Positions 11,801 to 22,810 of a DNA stretch of 64,000 nt are shown here, piece by piece. A program made the translations under genes and the position numbers. How positions within the stretch are numbered: position 1 is the stretch's first letter; each line of letters starts with the position of its first letter. The stretch comes from Telmatactis stephensoni (taxonomy: Eukaryota > Cnidaria > Anthozoa > Actiniaria > Isophelliidae), in NCBI GenBank assembly GCA_029948255.1, contig JALIZF010001876.1:930001-994000 (forward strand). The letters run 5' to 3'. The notes beneath the pieces were generated by a model, which was given only the letters and a program-made list of their open reading frames with translations, was not told the origin of the DNA and searched no databases.

Positions 11801-14800
11801 CCTTAGAATAAAACCAAAATCGAACTAAAATTAGCGGCCATCCCTTAACTTGTCGCACGAATTGAGATCACTTAATTAATAGAGACGATTGCTTGAAGTG
11901 TTAGTTGGTGGAGCAGTGGTTTTGCTATGTATTCAAGCTTAAATTGAAACCATCTTCATGATTTTTACGAAGAGTATTTTAACTTGAGTAGACCTATGTT
12001 GTATAATTCACAACTTGCGCGAACATTGAGACAGCCTGTATTATATCGATTATCGATTATCGATTATATCAGTATATTAAAATAATTGAGATATAAAATA
12101 CTTGGCTGGCTACCATGTTTATATCAGAGGACAGAGACATGGCTCGCTCAAAAAACGTCGAAAATGTTTTATAAAAGCAATATAAAACGATCGCTTATGT
12201 TTTTGTTCTGTGATATAAACACTCTGGAAGATGTAGAACACTCGAAAAGCAAGAGAAACACTCGGCTACGCCTCGTGTTCCTAAGCTTGCATTTCTCTTG
12301 CTTTATATCTTCCATCGTGTTTATATCACAGAACAGAGACATGCGCGCGCGTTTTATATTCCATAAATAAAGCCCGACATCAATTCCTTACTTCTGACAA
12401 CTTGGAAAAGTGCTCCAATAAGGTGGTTGTTAACCTCTACGCTTCCTTTAGGCAGAGCATCCAATACGTACTGAACAATATCATCAATACTGCATGGTTC
12501 TGGAAAACAAGTTCTTGATTTCAGTAGGTTTGATTAGTTTTAGAAGTCAATGAGAAAGACGAGTAAAATACAAAAAGAAAAGAAAAGAAGAAAGAAAAGA
12601 AAAGGTGGTGGACATTTACCCGGTTTACATTTCTGTGTATTGCAAGGTCTTGTTTCCTTGGCATTTCCAACACAGTTCTTTCCACCATGAGCTGGTTTTG
12701 GGTTGGTACAGGTACGAGTTCGTTCCTGGGTGCCACCGCCACATTTCTTAGAACAAGCTGACCAGGCAGAAAATGCAGTCCACCCACCGTCAACTAGAAA
12801 TTATATCAAATTTTACTAACCAACTGATAAAGAACTTGGCGTGAAGAGAGTTGCGAGGCAGTAGAACATATTAGAGGCATTGGAGTAATTAGAAATCATG
12901 AAGTTAAACTTCTACCCTCCACGTCGTGTATAAATTTTAAAACTATCACATTAGTTTTCTCCTGAATAAATTAGAAAATACTTATATGTAAGTTAAAAGT
13001 TATCTGGAAGCATCCGAACACAAAAGTTCGAGTATTTATAATCTAAACCGCAATTGGAACAATCGCAAGAATTAAACAGGTACTGAAACAAACGAGTATC
13101 AATAAATCAAAGCAAGCAAACAATATATGGAAATAGTAACAAAATTTCAGCAAAGAAAAAAAGATAATTTCTTACCTGGACATGGGTTATTGTTGCATGG
13201 GCGTGTCTCTTCAGCTGGTCCAACACAATCTTTGCCGCCGTGAGTTGGTGCAGGGTTGGTACAAGAACGCGTTCGTTTTTGAGATCCACCACCACATTTC
13301 TTGTTGCAGGCTGACCACCCAGTGAAGTCACTCCAGCCCCCATCAACTTATGAAAGAAAACAACCTTCCATTTCATTTCAATTAGATATATTATTTGTTC
13401 GTTTCGCAATAATGGAAAGGGCGAAATGGAATGAATTTGTTAATGAAGCTTGAGTAGGAACTCGGCCAGTTAATAAGTTATTATCCATGAATATTTTCGA
13501 GAAAAGATATCAACAACAGATATCACTTAAAGCAACAAAGTCAATAAAAACAACAGTGTTATAGAACAGCATGAACAACCAAACAGAGATTAAGAGCGTG
13601 GACCGACATCGCTTTTTGTAAATCAGCAAACTTAGTAAAAACCAGTAACTTACTTGGACATGGGTTTTTGTTGCATTGGCGAGTCTGCTTAGCTGGTCCA
13701 GCACATTTCTTGCCACCGTGAGCTGGTTTGGGGTTGGTACAAGTACGAGTTCTTGTTTGTGATCCACCACCACATTTCTTGCTGCAGGCTGACCATTTAG
13801 AGAATTCGCTCCATCCACCATTAACTAAAGTAAAAGAAACAGATAAAAAATATATATGCATGTCTTGAACTTAAAGTTATTTACTCAAAAGAAATATGAT
13901 AACTGGAAGAGATGGAGCTGAAGTGAACAAGCATTGAAACGATCGAGCGAAATAGGAAACAAACAATAAATAAATGATATCAATAAACAAACAAGCAAAC
14001 CAAAGTAATAATCACAAAATTTTAGCAAAGAAGAATACGATAATATCATGCCGTCTCCCCCATGCTAAATATCTTACCCGGACACGCTTTTGTGTTACAT
14101 TTGCGAGTCTGCTTAGCTGGTCCAGCACATTTCTTGCCACCATGTGCTGGTTTGGGGTTGGTACAAGTACGAGTTCTTGTTTGTGCTCCACCACCACATT
14201 TCTTGTCGCAGGCTGACCATTCAGTGAAGTCACTCCAGCCACCATCAACTAATGGAAGTAAATAACATTCCTTTTCATTTCAGAGTTGTGGGGACATGAA
14301 TGGCTTCACTGATCAGTGCGGCTCGGGTTGGACCCGGCCTAAGTGAGTAAGTACTACGTATTTTTGAATAATCCATATATTTCATTTATCGGCTAGGATA
14401 CCCGGAAATGGAAAAGCTGTCCCCGAGGCTTTTTAGGAGGCACGTTTCCCTAGACTATCATGTAGACCGACCTATGCTGGTAAATCACATATTCATTTAT
14501 TAAATTATTTTCCCCTCGGGCTCTCCAGAGACATTCGCTAAGGTAAGGTAAAGGTAATTTATTTTTTTTCTTTTTCTTTTGTATGATGGGACTCGAGAAC
14601 TGAATTGGAGAATTTGAAGCTGAGAATCATTTGGTCAGCAAAACTAACTGAGTCTTTTATTATTGTCGATGTTTTAAAGGGTTTATATGAAGTTCGCATG
14701 GTCCATGAAACTTCATAACCTGCTTTATCAGACCTCGTAGAGTAAATATTACTCCCCTTGATTTGACAAAAAAATTTATCTTAGCAGTTGTTGAAATTTG

Positions 14801-17800
14801 CTTCAGTGAGGATTTTGTCCATACAATGGAATTCTGGCCAAAGTAGGCACATAATCAATTCACAACAATGTAAGCCAAATTCGAACACTTCTATATCTTA
14901 TCCGCTCGAGGAAATGAGTTGTATGTAGGATTTTAGCCAAAAATTGGATCCTTACGACGCCAAGTACCTGAATTGTCTTTTATGCGTTTCGCTTCTATTC
15001 TGAAAACTATTGTCAGTGACGTCACTAGAGGCAACGACACTGAACAGCCGTTTGCCTAAAGACACTCTTCCCTGCTGAATGAATTTAATACGGCATTTGC
15101 TCTTCTATAAACTCTTGGATGTTTTTGTAAGTCTTTTTCTGAACATTCGACACTATTGTTTTGGATTCAGTTTCATGAGCGGTACCGAATCCTCTGGATA
15201 CCGTGCAGCTGTGTTAAGAGATAGGAAATTCCGGCCCAAGATTTCCTAGGATACCGGACTTGGAATAACAAGAATAAACGATACCAACAACAGTTAGCAC
15301 ATATGGCAGCAACACCAGCAATAACAGATTAATGAGCTAAAACATCATGAACAATCAAACAGAGATGAATGGCATGGACCACAGTTTGACATTGTAACTT
15401 ACTAGGACATGGGTTTATGTTGCATGGGCGAGTCTCCTTAGGTGGTCCAACACAATCCTTGCCACCGTGAGCTGGTTTGGGGTTGGTACAAGTACGAGTT
15501 CTTGTCTGTGATCCACCACCGCACTTCTTGCTGCAGGCTGACCATGCAGAGAAATCGCTCCATCCTCCATCAACTATAGACAAGAAAAAAGTGTTGTTTT
15601 TTAATTAAGAACATTTAAATGAACTACGAAAACCTATGCATACAATGTGTCTAGTGTAACAAAACTGAACTAAAACCGGTAAAACTGGTAAAGCCGGAAA
15701 GGGAATCTTTAGGAAAGAGTGCTGGAACTGAACAACTTGGAAAAGGATGATATCCGTTTTTAGGAAATTAAAGTAAGATCTATAAACGCATTTTGACTCA
15801 CTAGGGCAAAGTTTCTTGGCTGGACACGTTACTGATTCTCCGGTCTTCAACTTCTTGTTGTACGCAGGACATCGTGGGCGAGTGTCTTTTGTCAAGACGA
15901 TTTTAAACTTCTTACCCTCACCGCATTTTCCATAATCACATTCGGTATAATCTAGGGAAAATGTAATACACATTCCATTAGCATAAGTTTTCATTGGTAA
16001 ATAATTATCTTTCTACACCTATAACTTTCCTCATCAAGATGTTCTCACTTAAACATTAAAGGATAAAGTAGTAACGCTGTCCATCTTCTTAAATTAAGAT
16101 TGCTGCAATCAATGTTAATAGAGAACCTTGCAAAATACATATTTTGGGCTCGGTCCTAGTGTTTTTCCACGTTAGATCTCGTGTCATTTAAGTTCTTCGG
16201 GTACCGCAGAGGGGGAGGGGCTGGTAGTGCTATGGCCCTACCATGTTTACCCTTTTCCCATACTGGTCTCTTAGATTGTCAATCTTAGCTCCACCGCTTT
16301 TTCCCATAGTTTGAAAAACAAAACATGGATAACTCTCAAACAGAAATCAGGTCCCGAAGGGGAACACACGTCACCTATTACTGTGATTATCCAGTATCGT
16401 TGTCATTTGTATTATTTTCATTATATTTAATTTATAAGGTATTTGAGACATTATTTAAAGGTCCTTATTCAATTAAATTTCATCTCACCGCTTTTCATGT
16501 GGTACATGAAGTTGGACCAGTGAGTTCCAATACCATAGTCACCATTAACTTTGCAGTTGTCTTTGCAGCCATGTTTGTCATAGGTTTTGTAAGCCACATT
16601 AGATCCCCAGCACTCACTCCAGTACTGGAGACCAAAGTAAGTGTAGCCATGTTTTTCTGCTTCTACGCGGCACAGCTCAAACATTGTTTTGTAGTCCGCG
16701 GAGCTCGGAACGCTCTTAAAATAATGAGGCATGGCTCGATCTTTGGCATCTGCGTAGCAGCCAAGAGCTTCCCACTCTGTCGAGAAGTAATTTCTGTCAT
16801 TAATTCTATCGCTTTTGCCGAAGTATTTCTAAAACAATGGAGGAGCACCTCAATATCTTAAACGTTTCAGTTTTGCATTGCTATTAATATCCTAGAGATG
16901 TGTCTACTGTTAAAAATAGCAATTGAAACTATCAAAGGGAATTCAACGAATAGGGACATTATAATAGACGCTGTTGTACATGAAGGATATCAGTTGAAAA
17001 ATCAAGGAGATACGAATTTTCAAAAATCGAAATTTGTTTGTATCTCTTGCATAACTGTAAGTGTTTTCATACAAAATTACGTTTTTTGAAAATTCGTATC
17101 TCCTTGATTATTTAACTGATATCCTTCAAACTTCACAGTTTTATTGATTTTGATATGTTCTTTCCAGCCATGGTAATTGTTTTTAAGTTTGGGAACTTTT
17201 GGAATTACACGAAAAAGCCGTTAGTATGAAATAACTGTAACAATTCACAAATACGTCATTTACACGTATAAGATTGCAGAATACGTCTTGATAACAGCCA
17301 TATTCGGATTCAGCATGAAAAATTAGTTTAGAATAGTTATGTTACCAGCCTCTACCCCAAAATTCCTTCTGCACATTTTGCGATCGACTTTTCCAATTTT
17401 GCGCCTTGTCTAATAGTAATAAAAAGAAGTGAAATTCTATTTTATTCTATTCTATTCTATTCTATTCTATTCTATTCTATTCTATTCTATTCTATTCTAT
17501 TCTATTCTATTCTATTCTATTCTATTCTATTCTATTCTATTCTATTCTATTCTATTCTATTCTATTCTATTCTATTCTATTCTATTCTATTCTATTCTAT
17601 TCTATTCTATTCTATTCTATTCTATTCTATTCTATTCTATTCTATTCTATTCTATTTTATTCTATTCTATTCTATTCTATTCTATTCTATTCAGATACCG
17701 TTCCCCTTAGATAACGATTTACAACAAATAGAAACAAAATATCAGAAAAATACAAATACAAACTAAGTTAAGGTAAACTAAAGGGACAACTAACGGACTC

Positions 17801-18016
17801 AGAAGGTCCCGGCGAGGTAACCCCAACAAATTTTAAAACAAAAAGAAGAATTTTAAGATAAGGAACACCTAAGTTGCTGGAGTAGTCGATATTTAATAGA
17901 CTTTAAAACAAGGCTTGTAAGCAAGTAATATAGATTGACATGAACATTGTGTTTCTGTTACCTTTCGCTGTACATGAGCTGATGGTCATCAAACCAAAAA
18001 ACACGATCCACATCAT
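8164..18016 (-). CDS. Gene A: secreted WSC / TSP1 x5 / VWA / GBD / Ig-like adhesion protein (coadhesin/hemicentin-like), intact
   Basis: Thirteen coding exons: 17962-18016, 16489-16776, 15802-15951, 15403-15573, 14078-14248, 13654-13824, 13176-13346, 12620-12793, 12392-12499, 11593-11801, 10340-10502, 9359-10059 plus 8797-8896, and terminal 8164-8711 (fourteen segments when those two are counted apart). They sum to 3,180 nt, or 1,059 residues plus TAA. All junctions use GT/AG with matching phases, and no internal stop was found. Order: signal peptide 1-18, WSC-like 19-114, TSP1-like 115-164, TSP1 165-450, unnamed helical domain 451-556, VWA from 557 with DTTGS MIDAS, RRRR near 758-761, GBD-like segment, and C-terminal Ig-like domain ending [19 protein letters not shown]1 proteins of this sort are extracellular adhesion or matrix proteins. 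A role in skeletal matrix, mucus or cell contact is inferred only. This is the best reference copy in the array. Confidence 0.85.
8981..9257. repeat. (TGAC)n tetranucleotide tract in a gene A intron
   Basis: Roughly 69 uninterrupted TGAC units lie between exons 8797-8896 and 9359-10059. The Ser-Val-Ser-Gln open frames across it are by-products. Equivalent introns in B and C lack the tract. Confidence 0.97.
9359..10059 (-). CDS. Gene A exon: C-terminal half of VWA plus RRRR site and GBD-like segment
   Basis: This 701-bp exon encodes the rest of the VWA fold ([39 protein letters not shown]), then a Gly/Ser linker [11 protein letters not shown] at 9608-9619. A beta-rich segment follows ([40 protein letters not shown]) that matches the galactose-binding-like region of hemicentin/VWA7 proteins. 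RRRR followed by D fits a furin-type convertase site. B and C have exons of identical length. Confidence 0.8.
10340..10502 (-). CDS. Gene A exon: N-terminal half of VWA domain with MIDAS
   Basis: The exon encodes [20 protein letters not shown] followed by [15 protein letters not shown] and [15 protein letters not shown] is the DxTxS metal-ion-dependent adhesion motif of the hemicentin/VWA7-type VWA. It is 163 bp, entering in phase 0 and leaving in phase 1. Equivalents are 28398-28560 and 37407-37569. Confidence 0.82.
11593..12499 (-). CDS. Gene A exons: unnamed helical domain of about 105 residues
   Basis: Exons 12392-12499 (108 bp) and 11593-11801 (209 bp) encode [32 protein letters not shown], then [40 protein letters not shown] and [16 protein letters not shown]. 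The sequence is charged and helix-like, with only two Cys. I do not recognise a named family. It directly precedes the VWA domain in every paralog, and it is the only module besides the signal peptide visible in A0. The exon at 11593-11801 is intact here but damaged in B and C. Confidence 0.7.
12100..12368. mobile_element. Foldback/MITE insertion in gene A intron
   Basis: Opposed copies of ATGTTTTTGTTCTGTGATAT (about 12197-12216) and ATATCACAGAACAGAGACAT (about 12325-12344) flank a palindromic core containing CACTCGGCTACGCCTCGTG. The equivalent A0 intron (189-471) matches on both sides but lacks this segment, so it was inserted after A0 and A separated. Confidence 0.65.
12620..15573 (-). CDS. 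Gene A exons: array of five TSP1 repeats
   Basis: Five exons (15403-15573, 14078-14248, 13654-13824, 13176-13346, 12620-12793) each encode one complete TSP1 repeat of 57-58 residues in phase 1-1. The pattern is [20 protein letters not shown], then [17 protein letters not shown], then a C...C end. The W-x-x-W tryptophans (candidate C-mannosylation sites) and CSxxCG (candidate O-fucosylation site) are present. Because each exon is symmetric, whole repeats can be gained or lost without a frameshift. This fits the copy-number differences between paralogs. Confidence 0.85.
14250..15402. other. Large gene A intron, no feature recognised
   Basis: This intron separates the first and second TSP1 exons. 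It shows no long open frame, TIR or tRNA-like sequence that I can support. A pyrimidine-rich stretch lies near 14560-14580. Confidence 0.5.
15802..15951 (-). CDS. Gene A exon: atypical TSP1-like module
   Basis: This 150-bp phase 1-1 exon reads [17 protein letters not shown], then [12 protein letters not shown] and [10 protein letters not shown]. It keeps six Cys and the central basic stretch of a TSP1 fold but lacks the W-x-x-W tryptophans of the following repeats. It is equivalent to 30303-30452 in B and 40299-40448 in C. Confidence 0.65.
16489..16776 (-). CDS. Gene A exon: WSC-like domain
   Basis: This 288-bp phase 1-1 exon encodes about 96 residues: [20 protein letters not shown], then [28 protein letters not shown], and paired Cys in HGCKDNCK, ending FMYHMKSG. 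The GCY...YFGLQY.ECW...C..C pattern fits WSC-type carbohydrate-binding modules. Exons of exactly the same length occur in B (30617-30904) and C (41124-41411). Ligand binding is inferred from the family. Confidence 0.75.
16982..17127. mobile_element. Near-perfect foldback element in gene A intron
   Basis: The left arm begins GAAGGATATCAGTTGAAAAA and continues ATCAAGGAGATACGAATTTT (16982-17025). The right arm (17084-17127) is its near-exact reverse complement, ending AACTGATATCCTTC. The related intron of gene C (41500-41618) matches A up to the left edge and lacks the element. Confidence 0.8.
17434..17692. repeat. (ATTCT)n pentanucleotide tract in gene A intron
   Basis: About 52 ATTCT units with one TTTTAT variant near 17653-17658, in the intron between the signal-peptide and WSC exons. 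The 93-residue FYSIL frame through it is an artefact. Confidence 0.97.
17962..18016 (-). CDS. Gene A exon: signal peptide
   Basis: The exon encodes [18 protein letters not shown] and ends in phase 1 at donor GTAACA. It joins the WSC exon to give K-E-WEALGCY. The start Met at 18016 was chosen because it leaves a compact hydrophobic leader, although the second Met (18013) is equally usable. The leader differs from the [17 protein letters not shown] leader of genes B and C, so the first exon has diverged or been exchanged. Confidence 0.75.
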
Positions 18017-18171
18017 TTTGCACTTCCTAGCAAACAGCTTTACCTTACACGAAAAAAAATCAAAACTAATTCAACATTGCAATGTAAATTACGACCAAGG
18101 TGATTTAAGGAAAAGTCGTTTATCAAGAAAAGAGAAATGCAGTTTACAAAAGAGGTTGCATAAGGTAGACT

Positions 18172-18281
18172 TCGTATGACCATGAAAACGGCACTGCACG
18201 GTAACGGTACCAATTTTGAATGTTTTTATAGACAATAAGGCAGTGTGTGGTCATGGTGTGGTCCGTTTCACACTCGTACGA
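18172..18281. mobile_element. Short TIR MITE (family shared with 25204-25324)
   Basis: It starts TCGTATGACCATGAAAACGG and ends CCGTTTCACACTCGTACGA, which are imperfect inverted termini. The interior is rich in CACGG/GTGTGG motifs. A second copy with matching ends lies at 25204-25324. It sits in the 5'-UTR intron of gene A. Confidence 0.65.
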
Positions 18282-18741
18282 GACTCACGCGATTCATCAG
18301 TCAAATAGAAACATCAATAGTTTGTTGATCATTTAGAATATTTGCTCAATTTTATCTCAAATAAACGTAAAAAAATGATCGAAACATGCAACAAAAAGAA
18401 AATAGTTTACAAACTCAGAAGGTCCTAGAAAGCCGTTTTTGTCACAACAAATCAAGCTAAATATCAAAAAGAGTATAAAAGAATTGTCGCCTTGCATCGT
18501 GTAGGTGAGCAAGTTTTCACTAATGAAAAAAAATTAACCTATCTTTTAGAAACTCGCGGAAAGCCCTTCATACGACAAAAGAGCAAGGAAAAAACATAAA
18601 AAGAAAAGTTAAAAGGCATCGAGGAGGATAAAAAAGAGCATAAATGAAAGAAAATACATTTAATGAACGGAGTGCAGATAAAAAATGCAAGAAGGAGGAG
18701 TAAAGAAAGAACAAAGAAGAAGAACATGTGGTTCAGCTTAC

Positions 18742-18804
18742 CTCAGTTCACTTTGCCAAGAGAGTACGACTGTGGATTGGTGTTCTTGTGACCCTCTATT
18801 TATA
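18742..18804 (-). promoter_or_regulatory. Gene A core promoter and 5'-UTR exon
   Basis: TATAAATA lies on the minus strand at 18797-18804. About 25-30 bases downstream the transcript should start near 18770. A short non-coding exon then ends at 18742 with CTGAG and donor GTAAGC. The same TATA-to-donor arrangement occurs in B and C. Confidence 0.65.
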
Positions 18805-18805
18805 C

Positions 18806-21800
18806 CAGACGCAGGCAGTCGGTCAACATTTAATCTATCTCTTGTCCCAGTGATCCTGAAACGATGAAAATAATATTGACTTTCAAGACAAAAGGCTTGT
18901 CAAACCATGCTTATTAACTATTTCAAATTTTTTGTTTCGTTTTTATTGCTTTTTCCATTTTTTGTTTGAGTTTTATTGCTTTTTCAAATTTGATAAAAAT
19001 AAAATAACGTTTTATTATTTATTATCAAATTGAATACCCACAAATACAGGTTTTTTTTTGAAGGTATGCATTCAACGCCCCCAGCTCTTTTTTCGGAGTT
19101 TAGAATACTGAATTTTGAATACTGTTTATAGAAAGGCAAAAACCAGCAATCCATGTTAAGACGAAAATCTGACTTTAGTTGACCTCAAAGGTTTTTTAAG
19201 TTCTTCTCCTATTCCTCGGAAAAAACTGTTTCCATTTCCATTCCCATCCACCATTACAAATGACTTAGACTACTTAGCTTAAAAGAGGATTTTAAACGAA
19301 AACAAAACAAAAAAACCCTCGTATATTTATCATTGTTTTCAACTCAAAAGCAAAAGAAAAAAAGAAAAAAAAAAACGGAAAATGATATCTCATTTTCATG
19401 TCAAGGTGTCATGGTAATCGACCTCGTGGTCACTTTCAATTATTTCACAAGAGCGGCGTACTTTTTGTAGATTATTGTTGGCTAAAATTTCCCTCGTGAA
19501 AAGCACTTACAAGTACTTTAAAAATCTTAATCGAATTATTAATATTTATGATTATTACTCGAACGAAACATATTCAAGTTTGTTTTTTTTAACTGAATAT
19601 TTAAAAGCAGCACTAAAATAAAAGTATACAAATATAAGTCACTTTTCGACATTTTGATTGGAAAATGTTCAAACCTGTTGATTGTATATTTTGATATTAC
19701 GAGAAACAACAACAACACAATACTACTGAGACTCGTATTATGATTTTGGAACTCAAAAGCAGAAATATGGAAAGTGATATCTTTGTTTCATATCCCAATT
19801 TTCATATTTTAATGAAAATAAGCTTGATTTTCCATCGCCGGCAGAATCCAAAAAGTTTAAAAACTTATTGACATTGGAGCTGTGACTCCATAAAAATTAT
19901 ACTAATTATGAATTTATAAATATAAATCTTCTATTATAGGAATTAGAAAGGAAAAACTATAAACTATAGATAAAATATGTTATACCATTCTTACACGAAA
20001 AGAAGAAGAGGAGGGGAGAAAATATATATATATATACAATAGGGAAAAAATGATGCTAGCATAATTATAGCATTGAAATATATCTGCTACACGTTGGTAG
20101 ACCATACAAACCACGTAGCTTCAAAAACAAAAAAGTAAAAAAAAAAAAATAGAAAAAGAAAAACCGATGTATCTTTGTCGGCCACAGCAATTGTACACAA
20201 AACACTAACAAGTACTCTAAAAAGTCTTAATAATAACAATAATAATAATAAGTAGTTAATACTAATAACCTTTATTTTACGTGTCAATCCGGCTAAAATA
20301 GCAGTTAATACAAACCTGACTAAATGGGAAAACAATCAAATTAAATTATTAATATTAATGATTATTTCCTGAGCAAAACTCAAAATAAAACATATATAGT
20401 ACATATTCAAGTTTGCTTCTTAAAAACATTTTGAAGCAGAACTTTAAAATAGAAGTATACAAATATGCCATATGGTCCCTTTTCAAAAATTTTATTTGGA
20501 AAGATGAAAACTCGTTGATTGTGAATTCTAATATTACGAGTTTACAAAACTCCAAATCAATTTCATGGTTGTATCCATAAAGAAATCTCGCCTATTAGTT
20601 ATTAGCTAGCAGTATTCTAATTAGTTTATTCGTCTTTGTCAATATTTTCAATTGTCAGGCAACAGATTCATTTTAAACGTTTTAGAATGAGACACTATTG
20701 ATAAATTGATTCTTTTAGGTGCAGAAACTTATTGGGAAGATGATTATTGTTTGGATAAAGCAATTAACATTCTTGTATTAGAGATGGGATGCTTAGCACA
20801 TTATTTACCGAAGATATCAATTTATCAAATACTCGCGATAACCAATGTGCAGTAACTGATATCTTAACATACAACTGTTTGGACCATCACCTTTGCTAAA
20901 GACGTCAATTTGATGTTGTTCCTCCCCTCATCCTTTGTAAATCAACTCGTAGAATATACGCTCCACATCCGTTAACAATTCCACTTCCAACAAACGTTTT
21001 TCATTTCTAGTTCACTCAAACTCTGTATTGATCGGCAACAATCTGCCCCACAACACTCAAACAACTACATTTGAACCGCTTAACTTTAATTTGTATACAT
21101 TCAGACTTCTTAACTGTAAGGAGCCAGTTTTACTCTACAAGTTGACTCTAGGCTCTACTTAACTGTATTGTGGGCAGATAGGATCTCTATGGGGTTAACA
21201 GTCTGAATAGCCAAAAATGTAGCCATTAGGCGGCGAGTTGACCGTTGTTCGTAAGAAGTGGCAGTCGTAAAACTTTCAGTCTAGCAACGATTTTTACTCG
21301 TGCCCAGGCCTTTAGGCCGGGAACGAGTTATAAACTGCAAATGTTTTTTCTTATTCTCTGTTCGTCCTGAGGAACTTCTGATTGGTTAAGAACGTACAAA
21401 CAATGCCCTTCATTCATCACCCTTGAGCGACCGCGAACGCAAGCCAGGAACTTTAGGAATGCAAGATGGTCGACGACAAAGAAAATAGCTTTCAGAGACG
21501 GGCTTTTCCTGCAGTAGAACAATGTAATTTGGAGCTTTTAACTCAAGAAATACCTATATACTTATAAGAGCTTCAGGATGGGCTGTTATTTTGAGCTTCA
21601 TCTCCAATACTTTGACCAAATATCGAACTCTAAATGGAGTACTTGAAAGGAAGCGGCTCGCGATAAAGACTATTTCCTATGGGCTGGGAATCTACGAATT
21701 TCTCATCCTGCATGTTGCTAAACAAACATACATAGGAGCAAGTCAATTATATTCCTCATTCAAGCATTCAAGAGATCTTGAGAGGTTTTTGTAGTGAATT

Positions 21801-22028
21801 TTAATTTAATATCCGAATGGCATGAAACTAGATTCCATTGACCTTGTATTTCGCGTTTGGTCACGTAACGTCTTTTATTCATATATATAACATCCGAAAC
21901 ATGAACGAAAAATACACGATTTGTTATTGTGTCAAATATGCCGTTGTAGAAGTCTTTACAGCAAACAATTGAGATATATAGTGAAATAAGAAGTTGAATA
22001 TAAAACTGGTATATTTTTGCATGTTGGA
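18806..22028. other. Intergenic AT-rich region upstream of gene A, no gene seen
   Basis: Open frames are short and without recognisable domains. The region contains a diverged direct repeat (about 19498-19705 and 20193-20540) and a short (TA)n tract near 20020-20034. Confidence 0.5.
19498..20540. repeat. Pair of diverged direct repeats
   Basis: The first copy, about 19498-19705, and the second, about 20193-20540, share ordered blocks: ACAAGTACT, ATTATTAATATT, ACATATTCAAGTTTG, AAGTATACAAATAT, GTTGATTGT and ATATTACGAG. The second copy has extra sequence. The element type is unknown. Confidence 0.55.
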
Positions 22029-22036
22029 GATATCTA

Positions 22037-22386
22037 CCCGGAGTAATTAATCGATGAAAACCGATGATCGATTAGCTAATCGATAAATCGATATTAATCG
22101 ATAAAATTAGCTAATTAATATCGATTAATATCGGTAATCGATGATTAATCGATAGTCACACGGTGAAATATCTTAATTAGTATCGATTAACATCGATTAT
22201 ATCGATTTTCATCGATTATCATCGATTACTGTTTACTTTCACAGGAAATCGTCGATAAAAGGTCACAAATTCGCTGGACATCGATTAATCATCGATTTCC
22301 AATATTAATCGATTAATTATCATCGATTATCATCGATTAATATCGATTTTCATCGATTATTGGTTTTATCGATTAATTACTCCGGG
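22037..22386. mobile_element. MITE with ATCGATTA-rich interior and clear target-site duplication
   Basis: Perfect terminal inverted repeats CCCGGAGTAATTAATCGAT (22037-22055) and ATCGATTAATTACTCCGGG (22368-22386). They are flanked by GATATCTA on both sides (22029-22036 and 22386-22393), a 7-8 bp duplication depending on how the shared G is assigned. The 350-bp interior is almost entirely variants of ATCGATTA. Confidence 0.88.
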
Positions 22387-22470
22387 ATATCTAATACCTA
22401 TGCATGATAATAGAAAGACAAAGGCACTAATAGCTGTTGACAGACAAACTGACTAATCAAGATATTTTTT

Positions 22471-22810
22471 AGTTTAAGTTAGCCGATTCAAAAAAGGTCA
22501 TTTGTTACGGTTAGCTATTTCCCGGAATGGTGAAGAATGCGTGAAACGGCTAGGGGAAGAGTACGAACGAAGCCGGTCATTGTAGTCTCTCTTAAAAAGG
22601 GCTCCAGGGGCACGAGTGAACGCACGTGTGCGTCTAGTTTAGTTTAAGTTAGCCGATTCAAAAAAGGTCATTTGTTACGGTTAGCTATTTCCCGGAATGG
22701 TGAAGAATGCGTGAAACGGCTAGGGGAAGAGTACGAACGAAGCCGGTCATTGTAGTCTCTCTTAAAAAGGGCTCCAGGGGCACGAGTGAACGCACGTGTG
22801 CGTCTAGTTC
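22471..22810. repeat. Perfect two-copy 170-bp tandem duplication
   Basis: The unit starting AGTTTAAGTTAGCCGATTCA at 22471 is repeated from 22641. The two copies appear identical over 170 bases except the last base. The unit includes the palindromic block CGCACGTGTGCG. No coding potential is seen. Confidence 0.92.

Noticed and set aside
16325..16861. 178-codon plus-strand frame with hydrophobic segments (also 30627-30911 and 41134-41496)
   Set aside because: It is antisense to the WSC-like exon, whose minus-strand reading has conserved Cys and splice sites in three paralogs.
17429..17710. 93-codon frame of repeated FYSIL
   Set aside because: It is a direct reading of the (ATTCT)n tract, inside an intron of gene A.
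22037..22386. CRISPR-like or centromeric satellite reading of the ATCGATTA block
   Set aside because: There are no regular repeat-spacer units. TIRs and a target-site duplication define a single MITE in a eukaryotic genome.
22471..22810. Tandem small nuclear or 5S RNA genes
   Set aside because: No recognisable 5S internal control region, Sm site or snRNA core was found in the 170-bp unit.
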